The position numbers were made by a program, and so were the translations under genes. A stretch of DNA of 64,000 bases from Spirulina subsalsa PCC 9445. GTDB taxonomy: Bacteria > Cyanobacteriota > Cyanobacteriia > Cyanobacteriales > Spirulinaceae. The first letter of the stretch is position 1. Every line of letters starts with the position of its first letter. Shown here in pieces: positions 1 to 9,839 of this stretch. The notes beneath the pieces are model-generated. The model searched no databases, was not told where the DNA came from, and saw nothing but the letters and a program-made list of their open reading frames with translations. The stretch is taken from positions 2,063,725-2,127,724 of the forward strand of contig NZ_JH980292.1 of NCBI RefSeq assembly GCF_000314005.1, read 5' to 3'.

Positions 1-1
1 T

Positions 2-1069
2 TTCACGCAAACAGGGAAACACCTCACCACCCTACAAAAAACAATTCTGCGTGAAACCTTCGGGAATCAGCCCTATTCCCGTATTGCCCGAGAATGTAAG
101 TTTACTGAAGGTCATATCAGAGATGTGGCTTCAGACTTGTGGAAAATACTGTCGGATGGGTTTGGAGAGAAAATAAACAAATCCAATGTTTCCTCAATCC
201 TAGAACGGGCAGTTTTTGCCTTTAACTCGCCCACATTCGGCGATAATACACAAATTCAAGAGTTTAATTTTTGCCCCGGCACCCATTCTACTGTACCGGA
301 CTCTACACAAACCCCCGAACCCACAACCTTTCCCTGCAAAACATACCTGATTAGTACCCCAGAAGTTCCCCAATTCTTTGGACGCACTTCAGAACTCGAC
401 ACCCTGAAACAGTACATCCTTAACCAACATTGTCGCCTCATCACGATTCAAGGACTAACTGGCATCGGGAAAACGGCCTTAACTCTGAAACTCCTTGAAG
501 AAATTCAATCCCACTTTCACACTATCTATTACTCTAGTTTGCGCTTTTCCCCTCCCCTGACGGATACCCTCACTTCCCTCCTAAAATTCCTCACGGAAAC
601 AGAAACGACTCCCCAAAACCCAGAACTTCAACTCCATCAACTGCTGGAATATCTGAAACAATACCCCACCTTGATTATTTGGGATGATGTGCAGCATCTC
701 CTGAGTGCAGAACCCGGAGGACAGTGGAAATCGGAACGGGAAAATTATGAGTTTTTGTGCAAAGTGTTGGGGGAGGTGGCACATTGTAGCTGTGTGCTGT
801 TGTTGAGTTGGGAACAACCGCTTACAGTGACGCAGTTGCAAAGCTGCTCCCCTCGGGTGAAGTCCTTGTCGTTGGGGGGTTTGGGAAAGGAGGCTGAGGA
901 ACTTTTGCAGGCAATGGGACTCCGGGAGGAGGACTGGCAAGGGTTAATTGAAAAGAGTCAAGGGAATCCCCTGTGGTTGAAATTAATGGTAGATAGGATT
1001 GAAAAGCGGTTTGAGGGTAGGGTGCAGGAGTTTTTGTCCCATCGTTCGCTACAGTTGGATAAATGTTAA
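2..1069 (+). CDS. STAND/NB-ARC-type ATPase, 5'-truncated by window edge
   Basis: The frame is open from base 2, so the true start lies left of the window; 355 residues are visible. The first ~75 residues form a helix-rich segment like the N-terminal helix-turn-helix module seen on many cyanobacterial STAND proteins. After a Pro/Thr-rich linker comes the ATPase core: FFGR, a P-loop GLTGIGKT near visible residue 151 and a Walker B-like LIIWDD near 224. STAND ATPases normally carry C-terminal WD40, TPR or pentapeptide sensor repeats; here the chain stops soon after the ATPase, so this is either a minimal form or a truncated gene. Family role (signal-induced oligomerisation, sometimes in conflict or regulated death) is known for the class; the role here is inferred only at class level. 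Its neighbours are an Uma2 nuclease (same strand) and a CHAT protein (opposite strand). Confidence 0.75.
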   Translation, partial: FTQTGKHLTTLQKTILRETFGNQPYSRIARECKFTEGHIRDVASDLWKILSDGFGEKINKSNVSSILERAVFAFNSPTFGDNTQIQEFNFCPGTHSTVPDSTQTPEPTTFPCKTYLISTPEVPQFFGRTSELDTLKQYILNQHCRLITIQGLTGIGKTALTLKLLEEIQSHFHTIYYSSLRFSPPLTDTLTSLLKFLTETETTPQNPELQLHQLLEYLKQYPTLIIWDDVQHLLSAEPGGQWKSERENYEFLCKVLGEVAHCSCVLLLSWEQPLTVTQLQSCSPRVKSLSLGGLGKEAEELLQAMGLREEDWQGLIEKSQGNPLWLKLMVDRIEKRFEGRVQEFLSHRSLQLDKC

Positions 1070-1184
1070 ATGGGATTGATAAAACCCCCATTGGGGATGA
1101 GGAAAATGATGCAAATCCTATCAGCTTATCCAGAGAGCGCGTTAACATGAGAGGAAACGAGCAAACCCATGCAATCGCGCTACC

Positions 1185-1742
1185 ATGACCCCAGCTATTA
1201 AACCCATTACTGATGCAGCATTAATGCAACTCAGTTCCCAAAATCCCGAACTGAGATTTGAACGCAATGCCGATGGTACTTTAATCACAATGCCACCAAC
1301 TGGAAAAATTTCTAGTAATCGAGAACTAAAAGCAGGTGCTTATTTATTCGCCTTTGTAGACTCTAATGAGTTAGGAGAAGTTTTTAGTTCGAGTGGGGGG
1401 TTTATACTTCCTAACGGTGCGTTATGCTCTCCTGATGTTGCTTTTATTGCCCGACAACGCCTACCAGAGGGATGGGATACTGGAGAAGACGAATTTTGCG
1501 ATATAGTCCCTGATTTTGTCATTGAAATTCGTTCTAAGACGGATAGTTTAACTAAGTTACAAGCAAAGATGGCAGAATATATCGACAATGGGGTGAAATT
1601 AGGATGGTTAATCGACCGCATCAATCGTCGTGCTTTTGTTTATCGTGGTGATGGTTCGATTACGCAATATCCAGAGAATGTAATGCTAGAAGGAGAAGAT
1701 GTGATTCCGGGTTTTACCGTCGCTTTGCAAAAATTGTTGTAG
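1185..1742 (+). CDS. Uma2-family (DUF820) putative restriction endonuclease-like protein
   Basis: The 185-residue product has the Uma2 layout: an N-terminal beta-rich region with MPPTGKISSN, the SPDVAF segment carrying the first acidic residue, then DFVIEIRSKTDS, giving the acidic/E-x-K constellation of PD-(D/E)XK nuclease folds, and a C-terminal PGFTVAL motif. The length is normal for the family, so this copy looks complete, unlike the copy at 37897. Uma2 genes are highly expanded in cyanobacteria; a nuclease activity is predicted from fold, and the cellular role is unknown. ATG at 1185 follows an upstream GAGAGGAAA stretch at some distance; no better start is seen. Confidence 0.85.
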   Translation: MTPAIKPITDAALMQLSSQNPELRFERNADGTLITMPPTGKISSNRELKAGAYLFAFVDSNELGEVFSSSGGFILPNGALCSPDVAFIARQRLPEGWDTGEDEFCDIVPDFVIEIRSKTDSLTKLQAKMAEYIDNGVKLGWLIDRINRRAFVYRGDGSITQYPENVMLEGEDVIPGFTVALQKLL

Positions 1743-1799
1743 TCGTAGTAGGGTGGGCAGTGCATCAGTCTCCTGGGAATATTCTTCAATTAGTGACGT

Positions 1800-4688
1800 T
1801 TATTTCATAACTCCCCAATCCCCCGATGGAATAAAAGCCGCCCAATAAAAAGGATGTTGATAAACTTCACCTTCTGCTAACGCTAACTGAACTAAACGTA
1901 AGGCTTCACTTCGCCCCTCCCCTTGCAACAGTTTTTCATAATAACGCACCATTAAATCCTTAGTTCCCGCATCATCTACACTCCATAAACTAATCACTTG
2001 ACTTTCTGCTCCCGCTATCACCAACGCTCGACGCAAACCATACACCCCCTCGCCATTGGTGATTTCTCCTACCCCCGTTTCACAGGCAGAAAGCACCACT
2101 AATTGAGTTCCCTGTAAGTCTAAATTAGCCACCTCTAAGGCTGTTAAAACCCCATCTTCTTCCCCACTAGACCGTTGATTAAATCCCGCTAACGCTAATC
2201 CTGAGCGTAAAAGGGGATTTTCTAACACAAGGGGGGCAGAATCTTCAGAATTGGGTAAGAATTGAGAGGGAAGAATTGCCTCTATATCGGGTAGAAAAAA
2301 GCCATGAGTGGCTAGGTGCAAAATTTGGGGAGATTGAACTTGTTTAACTACGGTTTCTGTCGCCAACTTGTCCATAAAAACCTTGACATTTTCTAGTTTT
2401 TGTGATACTAATTCGGCTTCTGTCGCGGTATTGGGAAGGGGCAAAACATTCAAATCCCGTAACCCTCGATTAGAGGGGATGGCCATTTCCTCGACTTCAC
2501 CATAATCTGGATTAGCTAAAATGATGGCTGGATTTTGACTGGGTGGGGTTGCTCCTTGACGGAGTAAATCTCGCCCGGTGGTTAAATAAGTAATGCGATA
2601 ATTCTTGAGCAGTAACTGATTATTTTCGTCTACTAAAGCGGCAAAGGGAATTAAATTGAGTTGACCATCAGGGGATAATAATAAATGAGTAATATCGCCA
2701 GAAATTTGGGTAATTTTGGCGCGGATGGGCTGCATTAACAGCGTGTCTAACTGCCGTCCTTTTTCACGGTATTGGCGAGACATGGGGCGGGCTTTTCCTA
2801 GGGTTAAAGCACGGCGAAACTCTGCCACAGCTTGATCAATTGGGGCAGTTTTGCCTAAATTGACCCATTGAGGCTCACCACTGGCGGCTAAGATATAGGC
2901 GGCATAATGGGGTTCTCCCCAGACTAATTGATCGGGAGAGGGGCGACGGTGGGGGCGATAAACGATAAACTCTACTAAAACTGCATCGGGGGGAATCTTT
3001 TCTTGAATTTGTTCTAGGGTGACGGGAGTTGTTTCTGTTCGTAAGTTGGCACTAATTCGAGCGAGTTGAGATTCCATTACTTCGATTTTATTCTGCAATT
3101 CCCGGAGGTGATCTTTATAACCCTCTGGGGTGAGATGGGTGGGGGGATTAAAACGTAATTCAGCTAGTTTAGCCCGTTGGTTTATTAGTTCATCTAGGAG
3201 TTGTTGATGAGGGGGCGTTAGATGGGCTTTAAAGGTTTGTAAGTTGTCGGTAAGGGCATCTAAAACACGACCTTTGCGGCGGAAAATTGTAGTTAGGGCT
3301 AATTGAGCGGCGTTGAGATTATTGGGGGCATTTTGGAGATGGAGGGAGATGGCTTGGTTGGTGGTGGCCGAGAAGCGATTCATATAGTTTTGTTTTTCGC
3401 TTTCTCCTAATAGGGGTAAAACTCGCTCAATGATGATTTCTTGGTCGGCTAAACTTTGGTGTAAGTAGTCGAGGGCGGGGGTAATTTCTCCTTGTTGGAG
3501 TTTAAAGCTGGCTAGGTTACTGAGGGCTTGGGCGACTAAAAAGTTGCCTGCGTAACCCCATTTTTGGAAGTAGGCTAAATGGTCTAAGTAGAGGGATTCG
3601 GCTTGATTATAGTCCCCACGGGCTTCGGCAATGTGTCCTAATGCTTGGGAAATTTCGGCGACACTTTGTAAGTCGGATTGCTGCCAACGGTGAAAGATGG
3701 CTAGGGCTTGAGTATAATAATTTTCTGCGGTTTCATATTGCCCTTGTTGGGCTAATAAATCGCCTAAGTTTTGTAAGGTGTAGGCTGTGGTAACGCTTTC
3801 TTCGGTGTCTGGGGGATGGTGACGGTTTTTCTGGTTTAAAACGGTTTGTAGGAGGCTTTCTGCGGTTTCATATTGGCCTTGTTCACGATAAAAGCGGGCG
3901 AGGAGTTCTTTTGTTCGCCAAATATCTGGATCGGCTGGGTCTAATTGTTCCTGTTGAATGGTTAGGGCTTGTTGGGCTAAGGTGATGGCTTGGGGGTGAT
4001 GGTCTTGTAGGGCGGCTAAAAGGGCTAAATCGGCTAGACTCTGGGCGACTTGTAGATGATTGTCTCCTAATACCCTTTTGCGGTGGGCTAGTGCTTGTTG
4101 ATGAAAGTCTGCCCCTTCTGCTAGACGGCCGTGAAAACGGTATAGTTGCCCTAATTCGTGGAGTAGGTCGCCGATGATGGGATGATCTGCACTGTGTAGC
4201 CTGTGCGCCATCTGGAGTGCTTGGTGTAGGGTGGCTCGACTTTGGGGGTAGTCGAACAGGGGATCGGTGTAGAATGAGGCTAGGTAACGGAGGTGGGCGA
4301 TCGCATCTTCCGATTCCCCAGCCAGTTTAACCCGCATTTCTAGGACTTGCCCATAGATCCGATTATGCTCCCTATCCTCCCCCTGAGCTAAATAAATATC
4401 AGCCAGAAGTCGCAACGTTTCCAGCACAACGGGATGATTTTGACCCAGAATCCCTTGTTGCAAAGCCAGCACCTGTTCTAATTTTGTGATGGCCTGATGA
4501 TAATTCCCCTCATTGCTTAACTCCCAAGCCTCCTCTCGCCATTGTGCCGCTTTTTCTAGGTCGGGATGTTCTGCCATAGTGAGGAGAGTGGGGGCTTGGG
4601 GGAATAGGGGAAAGGTAGGAAAAAGGAACAGAACGGGGATTAAGGCGATCGCCCAGCGTCTCGGAACGAGAATCGCAAAAAAAGCCAT
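1800..4688 (-). CDS. Secreted or membrane-anchored TPR-CHAT protease-like protein
   Basis: The 962-residue protein starts with a hydrophobic segment (about residues 11-35, preceded by PRR), which should be a signal peptide or anchor. Residues ~45-430 are tandem TPR units with repeated AxxxYxQALxI-type helices. The C-terminal third is a CHAT domain (caspase HetF associated with TPRs): LHLATHGFF places the catalytic His at about residue 795 and LSACETG the Cys at about 869, both intact, so a caspase-like cysteine protease is expected. CHAT-TPR proteins are abundant in filamentous cyanobacteria (HetF is one); substrates are mostly unknown. It lies opposite the neighbouring Uma2 gene and is separated from ftsH by a G-rich repeat. 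An exported CHAT enzyme would act in the periplasm or lumen, which is an inference from the N-terminus. Confidence 0.9.
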   Translation of the reverse strand: MAFFAILVPRRWAIALIPVLFLFPTFPLFPQAPTLLTMAEHPDLEKAAQWREEAWELSNEGNYHQAITKLEQVLALQQGILGQNHPVVLETLRLLADIYLAQGEDREHNRIYGQVLEMRVKLAGESEDAIAHLRYLASFYTDPLFDYPQSRATLHQALQMAHRLHSADHPIIGDLLHELGQLYRFHGRLAEGADFHQQALAHRKRVLGDNHLQVAQSLADLALLAALQDHHPQAITLAQQALTIQQEQLDPADPDIWRTKELLARFYREQGQYETAESLLQTVLNQKNRHHPPDTEESVTTAYTLQNLGDLLAQQGQYETAENYYTQALAIFHRWQQSDLQSVAEISQALGHIAEARGDYNQAESLYLDHLAYFQKWGYAGNFLVAQALSNLASFKLQQGEITPALDYLHQSLADQEIIIERVLPLLGESEKQNYMNRFSATTNQAISLHLQNAPNNLNAAQLALTTIFRRKGRVLDALTDNLQTFKAHLTPPHQQLLDELINQRAKLAELRFNPPTHLTPEGYKDHLRELQNKIEVMESQLARISANLRTETTPVTLEQIQEKIPPDAVLVEFIVYRPHRRPSPDQLVWGEPHYAAYILAASGEPQWVNLGKTAPIDQAVAEFRRALTLGKARPMSRQYREKGRQLDTLLMQPIRAKITQISGDITHLLLSPDGQLNLIPFAALVDENNQLLLKNYRITYLTTGRDLLRQGATPPSQNPAIILANPDYGEVEEMAIPSNRGLRDLNVLPLPNTATEAELVSQKLENVKVFMDKLATETVVKQVQSPQILHLATHGFFLPDIEAILPSQFLPNSEDSAPLVLENPLLRSGLALAGFNQRSSGEEDGVLTALEVANLDLQGTQLVVLSACETGVGEITNGEGVYGLRRALVIAGAESQVISLWSVDDAGTKDLMVRYYEKLLQGEGRSEALRLVQLALAEGEVYQHPFYWAAFIPSGDWGVMK

Positions 4689-4701
4689 TTTTATTATTTT
4701 T

Positions 4702-4911
4702 AGGGAACAGGGAACGGGGAACAGGGAACAGGGGGGGGGAGGGGGAGAGGGGGAACAGGGGGGGGCAGGGGAGCAAGGGGGCAGGGGGGCAGGGGAGAGG
4801 GGGAGTTGATAATTATTCCCTATTACCTATTCCCGACTCCCGATTCCCGACTCCCGACTCCCCAACTCTCGGACTTATTCAGCAAGCCCTATGGAGGGCG
4901 TGCTGTTTACA
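4702..4911. repeat. Intergenic G-rich array ending in CAGCAAGCCCT palindrome
   Basis: The gap between the CHAT gene and ftsH holds GGGAACA-type units, long G runs, then pyrimidine-rich 7-mers (CCCGACT/CCCGATT), and ends with TTATTCAGCAAGCCCT and its imperfect inverted partner AGGGCGTGCTG (about 4879-4903). The same array-plus-palindrome recurs in many gaps of this window. The last ~100 bp before ftsH contain no repeat and should hold its promoter. No gene is visible in the gap. Confidence 0.8.
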
Positions 4912-5012
4912 GACCACTTTTCACGGATAAGAGCCTCTAATTTCGTTAAACTAAAGAATTATTGCCTCTCCTGTGCTGAAGTTTATTATCTCAAAATTAC
5001 GGAGTCTCACCT

Positions 5013-6959
5013 ATGACCGCCCATCACACCAAAAAACCTAAACCGTTCTGGATGACCTTGGGACAGGGACAGTCAAAACGAGGCGCACAATCCCCCTCAC
5101 AGCCCCGTAAACACCCCTTACTCAAGGTGGCGGTGGGGTGGATGGTCTGTCAAACTCTGCTGGCTGGAATGCCCCTAGAAGCCCAAGAACAGAACAATAA
5201 CAACGCTTTGACCTATAGCCAACTGCTCGAACAGATTGACCAGGGACAGGTGCAACGCATTCAATATGACCCCACCACAGGGATGGCACAAGTGGAATTA
5301 GTGGGACAGCAGGGAACACCCAAAGAGGTTAAGTTATTAGATCAAAACCCAGAATTGATCGAACGAGTCCGTCGTCAACAAGTCGAATTTGATGTAAAGC
5401 CCAAGAGCGACAATTCAGCCGCTATGGGTTTATTAATTAATATGCTCCTGTTGTTTTTCCTCTTCGGCTTTGTGATCCTGATTCTACGCCGCTCTGCCGC
5501 CTCTTCCGGTCAAGCCCTGAATTTTGGCAAATCAAAAGCCAGATTTCAAATGGAGGCCAAAACCGGGATTTTATTTAATGACGTGGCCGGAATTGATGAA
5601 GCCAAAGAAGAATTACAGGAAGTCGTCACCTTCTTAAAAGAAACTGAACGCTTTACCTCCATTGGGGCGAGAATTCCCAAAGGGGTGTTACTCATTGGAC
5701 CACCCGGAACCGGGAAAACCTTACTAGCCAAGGCCGTGGCCGGGGAGGCCGGAGTTCCCTTCTTTAGTATTTCCGGATCCGAATTTGTCGAGATGTTTGT
5801 AGGAGTCGGGGCCTCTCGGGTGCGGGATTTATTCCGTAAAGCCAAGGAAAATGCTCCCTGTTTGATTTTTATTGATGAAATTGATGCCGTCGGCCGTCAA
5901 CGGGGGGCCGGGATTGGGGGCGGTAACGATGAACGGGAACAAACCCTCAACCAGTTATTAACGGAAATGGACGGTTTTGAGGGCAATACGGGAATTATTG
6001 TCATTGCCGCCACCAACCGCCCCGATGTGTTAGATACGGCTTTGTTACGGCCGGGACGGTTTGATCGTCAGGTTACGGTGGATTTACCGGGATATAAAGG
6101 CCGTTTGGGGATTTTGGAAGTTCATTCCCGCACGAAAAAACTATCTGAGGAGATTTCCCTAGAGGCGATCGCACGAAAAACCCCCGGACTCTCCGGAGCA
6201 GACCTCGCCAACTTACTCAACGAGGCCGCCATTTTAACCGCCCGTCGTCGCAAAGAAGCCATCACCGGATTAGAAATTGATGACGCACTCGACCGGATCA
6301 CCATTGGCATGACCTTAAATCCTCTCTTGGACAGCAAGAAAAAGCGTCTGATTGGCTATCACGAGGTTGGCCACGCCCTGTTAATGACCCTGTTGGAGCA
6401 TTCTGACCCTTTAAACAAAGTCACGATTATTCCCCGCTCTGGGGGCATAGGTGGCTTTGCACAACAAACCTTTGACGAAGAAATGGTAGACAGTGGCTTT
6501 TATAGTCGCGCTTGGTTAATGGATCGGATTACTATTACCTTGGGGGGACGGGCAGCCGAACAGATTGTTTTCGGCGATGCAGAAGTCACCATCGGAGCCA
6601 GCAATGATTTACGAGTGGTGGCCGATTTAACCCGTGAAATGGTCACTCGTTATGGAATGTCGGATCTCGGGCCTCTGGCCTTGGAAAGTCCCGAAGCAGA
6701 AGTGTTTTTAGGGGGAGGATGGCAGTCCAGAGCAGAGTATTCTGAGCAGGTCGCCAGTAAGATTGATCAACAGGTCAAGGCGATCGCCCAAGGCTGTTAC
6801 GAAAAAGCCCTAGACCTCATCGCCCAAAACCGTCCTTTGATGGATCACTTGGTCGATTTACTCATTGACCGAGAAACCATCGAAGGAGAAGATTTCCGCC
6901 AAATCGTCGCCGAATATACTCCTCTACCGAAAAAACAGTTAGCCGTGAGTGGTAAATAG
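5013..6959 (+). CDS. ftsH: ATP-dependent zinc metalloprotease FtsH
   Basis: The 648-residue membrane AAA+ protease degrades damaged or unassembled membrane proteins; in cyanobacteria FtsH complexes act on photosystem II repair and on regulators. Order of parts: a basic N-terminal tail, a hydrophobic segment near 36-54, a lumenal/periplasmic domain, a second membrane segment near 138-158 ([19 protein letters not shown]), AAA+ domain with GPPGTGKT (229-236), [15 protein letters not shown] and [19 protein letters not shown], and an M41 protease domain with zinc motif HEVGH (about 450-454). All key residues are present. ATG at 5013 has GGAG 8 bp upstream. Cyanobacteria carry about four FtsH paralogues; which one this is cannot be decided by eye. 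Confidence 0.97.
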   Translation: MTAHHTKKPKPFWMTLGQGQSKRGAQSPSQPRKHPLLKVAVGWMVCQTLLAGMPLEAQEQNNNNALTYSQLLEQIDQGQVQRIQYDPTTGMAQVELVGQQGTPKEVKLLDQNPELIERVRRQQVEFDVKPKSDNSAAMGLLINMLLLFFLFGFVILILRRSAASSGQALNFGKSKARFQMEAKTGILFNDVAGIDEAKEELQEVVTFLKETERFTSIGARIPKGVLLIGPPGTGKTLLAKAVAGEAGVPFFSISGSEFVEMFVGVGASRVRDLFRKAKENAPCLIFIDEIDAVGRQRGAGIGGGNDEREQTLNQLLTEMDGFEGNTGIIVIAATNRPDVLDTALLRPGRFDRQVTVDLPGYKGRLGILEVHSRTKKLSEEISLEAIARKTPGLSGADLANLLNEAAILTARRRKEAITGLEIDDALDRITIGMTLNPLLDSKKKRLIGYHEVGHALLMTLLEHSDPLNKVTIIPRSGGIGGFAQQTFDEEMVDSGFYSRAWLMDRITITLGGRAAEQIVFGDAEVTIGASNDLRVVADLTREMVTRYGMSDLGPLALESPEAEVFLGGGWQSRAEYSEQVASKIDQQVKAIAQGCYEKALDLIAQNRPLMDHLVDLLIDRETIEGEDFRQIVAEYTPLPKKQLAVSGK

Positions 6960-7165
6960 GGAACGGGGAACGGGGGGGAGTCGGGAGTCGGGAATCGGGA
7001 GTCGGGAATCGGGAGTCGGGAGTTGGAAGTAATGTCATTGCGTTCGCGTAGCGTTCCGAAGGAAGGTACGAAGCAATCTAGTCAGGAGTCAGGAGATTGC
7101 CTCTCCCTCTCTCCCCCTCTCCCTCTCTCCCTCTCCCCTCCCCCCCTCTCCCCTCCCCCTGCCAA
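6960..7165. repeat. GGGAGTC/GGGAATC array, REP-type inverted repeat and CT-rich tract
   Basis: Directly after the ftsH stop (TAG-GGAACGGGG) come tandem 7-mers alternating GGGAGTC and GGGAATC, then an inverted repeat ATTGCGTTCGCGTAG ... TACGAAGCAAT (about 7035-7078), then a 70 bp CT-rich tract. The tract lies in frame with the following ClC gene and could mislead start calling. Confidence 0.75.
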
Positions 7166-7180
7166 CAGAGAGAAACCATA

Positions 7181-9811
7181 ATGAAGCAGGAATTATTCAA
7201 TGTCTTAGCCTTCAAACGCCGTTGGAAAGGATTGCACTGGGGCAACCATGCCGTCGAAACGAACTACGCCCTTCTAGAAGCCTGTTTAATTGGGGGGGTT
7301 TCTGCGATCGCCGCCCTGCTCCTCAAAGAAGGAATCGGCATCCTCGGGCGATTCCGTCTACAACTGGTCGAAGAAACAGGAGTCTATATCCTGCCCCTCC
7401 TTGGTTTAGTTTTAGGGGGTTTAGCCGGATTCCTGCTCGAAAACCTCTCCCCCTCCGCCAAAGGGGGCGGCATCCCCCAAGTGAAAGCCGCCCTCGCCAA
7501 ATTTCCCGTCGCCCTCTCCCTCCGCGTCGCCGTAGTGAAAATGCTCGGCACCATGTTAATCCTCGGAGCAGGCATGACTTTGGGACGACGAGGCCCCACC
7601 GTCCACATCGGAGCCGCCCTTGCCGCCCAACTCAGTAATTGGGTGCCGACATCCCCCCAACACCGTCGCCAGATGATAGCCGCCGGAGCCGCCGCCGGAT
7701 TAGCCGCCGGATTTAACACCCCCATTGCTGGGGTGTTATTTGTTGTGGAGGAACTCTCCCGGGATATGTCCGGCCTAACCCTTGAAACCGCTATTCTCGC
7801 CTCCTTTACCGGATCCATCGTCTCCCGTCTCCTCGGTCCGACAGACCTTAAACTGGTCGCCAGTATCCTCCCCCTCTCTGAAACCCATTTCACCTCCCCA
7901 GAAATCCCCTTTTATTTAATTCTCGGTGCCCTGGCCGGGGTTTTGGGGGCTTTATTTAATCGGGGAATCCTCCTCTGTTTGCGTTTCTACCGATGGCTCA
8001 ATGTCTCCCTGATCTGGCAAATTGCTCTGGCCGGGCTTATTTCCGGCGCAATCATCGCCCTCTCTCCCCCCATCCTGCGGGATAATGCCGGATTGCGAGA
8101 CTTCCTGATCACGGGATACGCCACTTGGCAAAAAAGCACCTTTGTTTTTATCGCCCACTTTTGCCTGACGATTTTGGCCTACGGCTCCGGCGCACCGGGG
8201 GGACTCTTTGCCCCGGCCTTAGTTTTGGGGTCATCCTTGGGCTATTTGGTGGGTATGGCAGAGGTGGCAACCTTGGGCATCGGTTATGCCAGCACCTACG
8301 CCTTGGTAGGGATGAGTGCCTTTTTTACCGCCGTGGCTCGGGTACCGATTACGGCCATTGTCATTGTCTTTGAGATGACCGCCGACTTTACTTTAGTGTT
8401 GCCCTTAATGATTAGTTCGGTGGTGGCCTATGGGGTAGCCGAAACGATTAAAAAAGGCTCACTCTACCAACATTTACTACAAGCCAGTGGCATTGAATTG
8501 AGGGATGAGGGGACGCAAAATGAGGTGTTATCGGACTTAAAAGCGGTAGATGTGATGAAACGTCGGGTGGAGTCCTTTCGCCCCGATATGACCCTAGAAG
8601 AAGTCTTAGCGGCCTTTGCTCGTTCCGCTCATCATGGTTTCCCGGTGTTGGATGAAGAGAAGTTAGTGGGCATGGTAACGGAGGCCAATTTAGAGAATTT
8701 AGTCAGCCAAGATAGTACAACGCGCTTACAGGATATTATGACCCCGCGCCCGGTAACTGTACAGCCTGATGGGTCTTTAAGTGATGTGCTGTATTTAATG
8801 GATCGTTATCAACTAACTCATTTACCTGTCACCGAGGGGCGGCGACTATTGGGGATTATTACCCGCAGTGATTTAATTCATGCCACAGCCGATCAGTTAA
8901 AGATGACTCCGAAGACCCAAGGGGCAAAAGTCGAGCCGTCTTATTTGGTTTATCAAACTCGTTCCCCGGCTGTGGGGAAGGGGCGTTTGTTGCTGCCTTT
9001 AGCTAATCCTCAAACGGCGGAGGCTTTGGTGAAAATCGCCGGTGCGATCGCCCAACAACAGGGCTATGAGTTGGAATGTCTCCATATTGTCCTTGTGCCG
9101 CGTCATATTGCCCCCTCCCAGACCTCGGTTTCCCTGAAAAAAAGTCATCAACTCCTGAAGGATGCCAAACGAGAAGCCGCCGCTTGGGATGTTCCCCTCC
9201 ACGTGCAAATCCGACTGGCCCACAATTTAGCCCAAGCCATTTTAGAGGTAATTAATGAACGCCACATCGACCTCTTGATTATGGGCTGGAAAGGCAACAC
9301 CTCCACCCCCGGCCGCATTTTCGGCGATGTGGTGGATACCCTCATCCGTCAAGCGCCTTGTGATGTGGCGATGATTAAATTAGGGGAGGGGAAACAGAGT
9401 TTTCCCTATCGAGACTATCTCCCCACTAACTGGTTAATTCCCATTGCTGGGGGGCCAAATGTAAGACGGGCGGTGCAGTTATTACCCGGATTACAAGTCT
9501 TAGCGCGATCGCGTCATGTCTTCCTCTGTCAAGTCCATCCCCCCGACACCAACATCCCCGACACCCGCATCCTGCAAGAAATGGCCGCCCAAGTGAAGTT
9601 ACAACTCAATGCCTCGGTGTTTCCCATCCCCATCCGTTCTGCTTCTGTCTCTGATGCCATTATTCGTTTAGCGGAGTCGGAAAGTTGTCAGGTGGTGATC
9701 ATTGGGGCTAGTCGGGAGGGTTTGTTACAACAGGCCATTCATGGCAATATCCCTGAAGCCATTACTTCTGGGGTGAAAAGTACGGTGATCCTAGTGCGCA
9801 GTGCCATGTAA
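7181..9811 (+). CDS. ClC-family anion transporter with CBS pair and two Usp-like domains
   Basis: The 876-residue protein has a ClC membrane core (about 30-430), paired CBS domains (about 450-580; VMKRRVESFRPDMTLEEV and DIMTPRPVTVQPDGSL) and two universal-stress-protein-like domains at the C-terminus (about 600-745 and 750-876). It should move chloride or another anion across a membrane, with adenine-nucleotide or stress control through CBS/Usp parts. The ClC signature positions differ from the classical exchanger: GGGIP instead of GSGIP, and GRRGP instead of GREGP, so the gating glutamate is Arg; the VVEEL segment is kept. I start at ATG 7181: an upstream in-frame ATG at 7097 would add only translated CT-repeat (Pro/Ser/Leu). 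Confidence 0.9.
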   Translation: MKQELFNVLAFKRRWKGLHWGNHAVETNYALLEACLIGGVSAIAALLLKEGIGILGRFRLQLVEETGVYILPLLGLVLGGLAGFLLENLSPSAKGGGIPQVKAALAKFPVALSLRVAVVKMLGTMLILGAGMTLGRRGPTVHIGAALAAQLSNWVPTSPQHRRQMIAAGAAAGLAAGFNTPIAGVLFVVEELSRDMSGLTLETAILASFTGSIVSRLLGPTDLKLVASILPLSETHFTSPEIPFYLILGALAGVLGALFNRGILLCLRFYRWLNVSLIWQIALAGLISGAIIALSPPILRDNAGLRDFLITGYATWQKSTFVFIAHFCLTILAYGSGAPGGLFAPALVLGSSLGYLVGMAEVATLGIGYASTYALVGMSAFFTAVARVPITAIVIVFEMTADFTLVLPLMISSVVAYGVAETIKKGSLYQHLLQASGIELRDEGTQNEVLSDLKAVDVMKRRVESFRPDMTLEEVLAAFARSAHHGFPVLDEEKLVGMVTEANLENLVSQDSTTRLQDIMTPRPVTVQPDGSLSDVLYLMDRYQLTHLPVTEGRRLLGIITRSDLIHATADQLKMTPKTQGAKVEPSYLVYQTRSPAVGKGRLLLPLANPQTAEALVKIAGAIAQQQGYELECLHIVLVPRHIAPSQTSVSLKKSHQLLKDAKREAAAWDVPLHVQIRLAHNLAQAILEVINERHIDLLIMGWKGNTSTPGRIFGDVVDTLIRQAPCDVAMIKLGEGKQSFPYRDYLPTNWLIPIAGGPNVRRAVQLLPGLQVLARSRHVFLCQVHPPDTNIPDTRILQEMAAQVKLQLNASVFPIPIRSASVSDAIIRLAESESCQVVIIGASREGLLQQAIHGNIPEAITSGVKSTVILVRSAM

Positions 9812-9839
9812 TATCTGCTGAATAACACGCCTACGCTAG

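Noticed and set aside
4740-4805. A quadruplex-type regulatory element in the G-rich tract
   Set aside because: The G runs belong to the common repeat family, so a specific role for this copy is not supported.
7097-7180. An N-terminal extension of the ClC protein
   Set aside because: It translates a CT-rich repeat and the family start is at ATG 7181.
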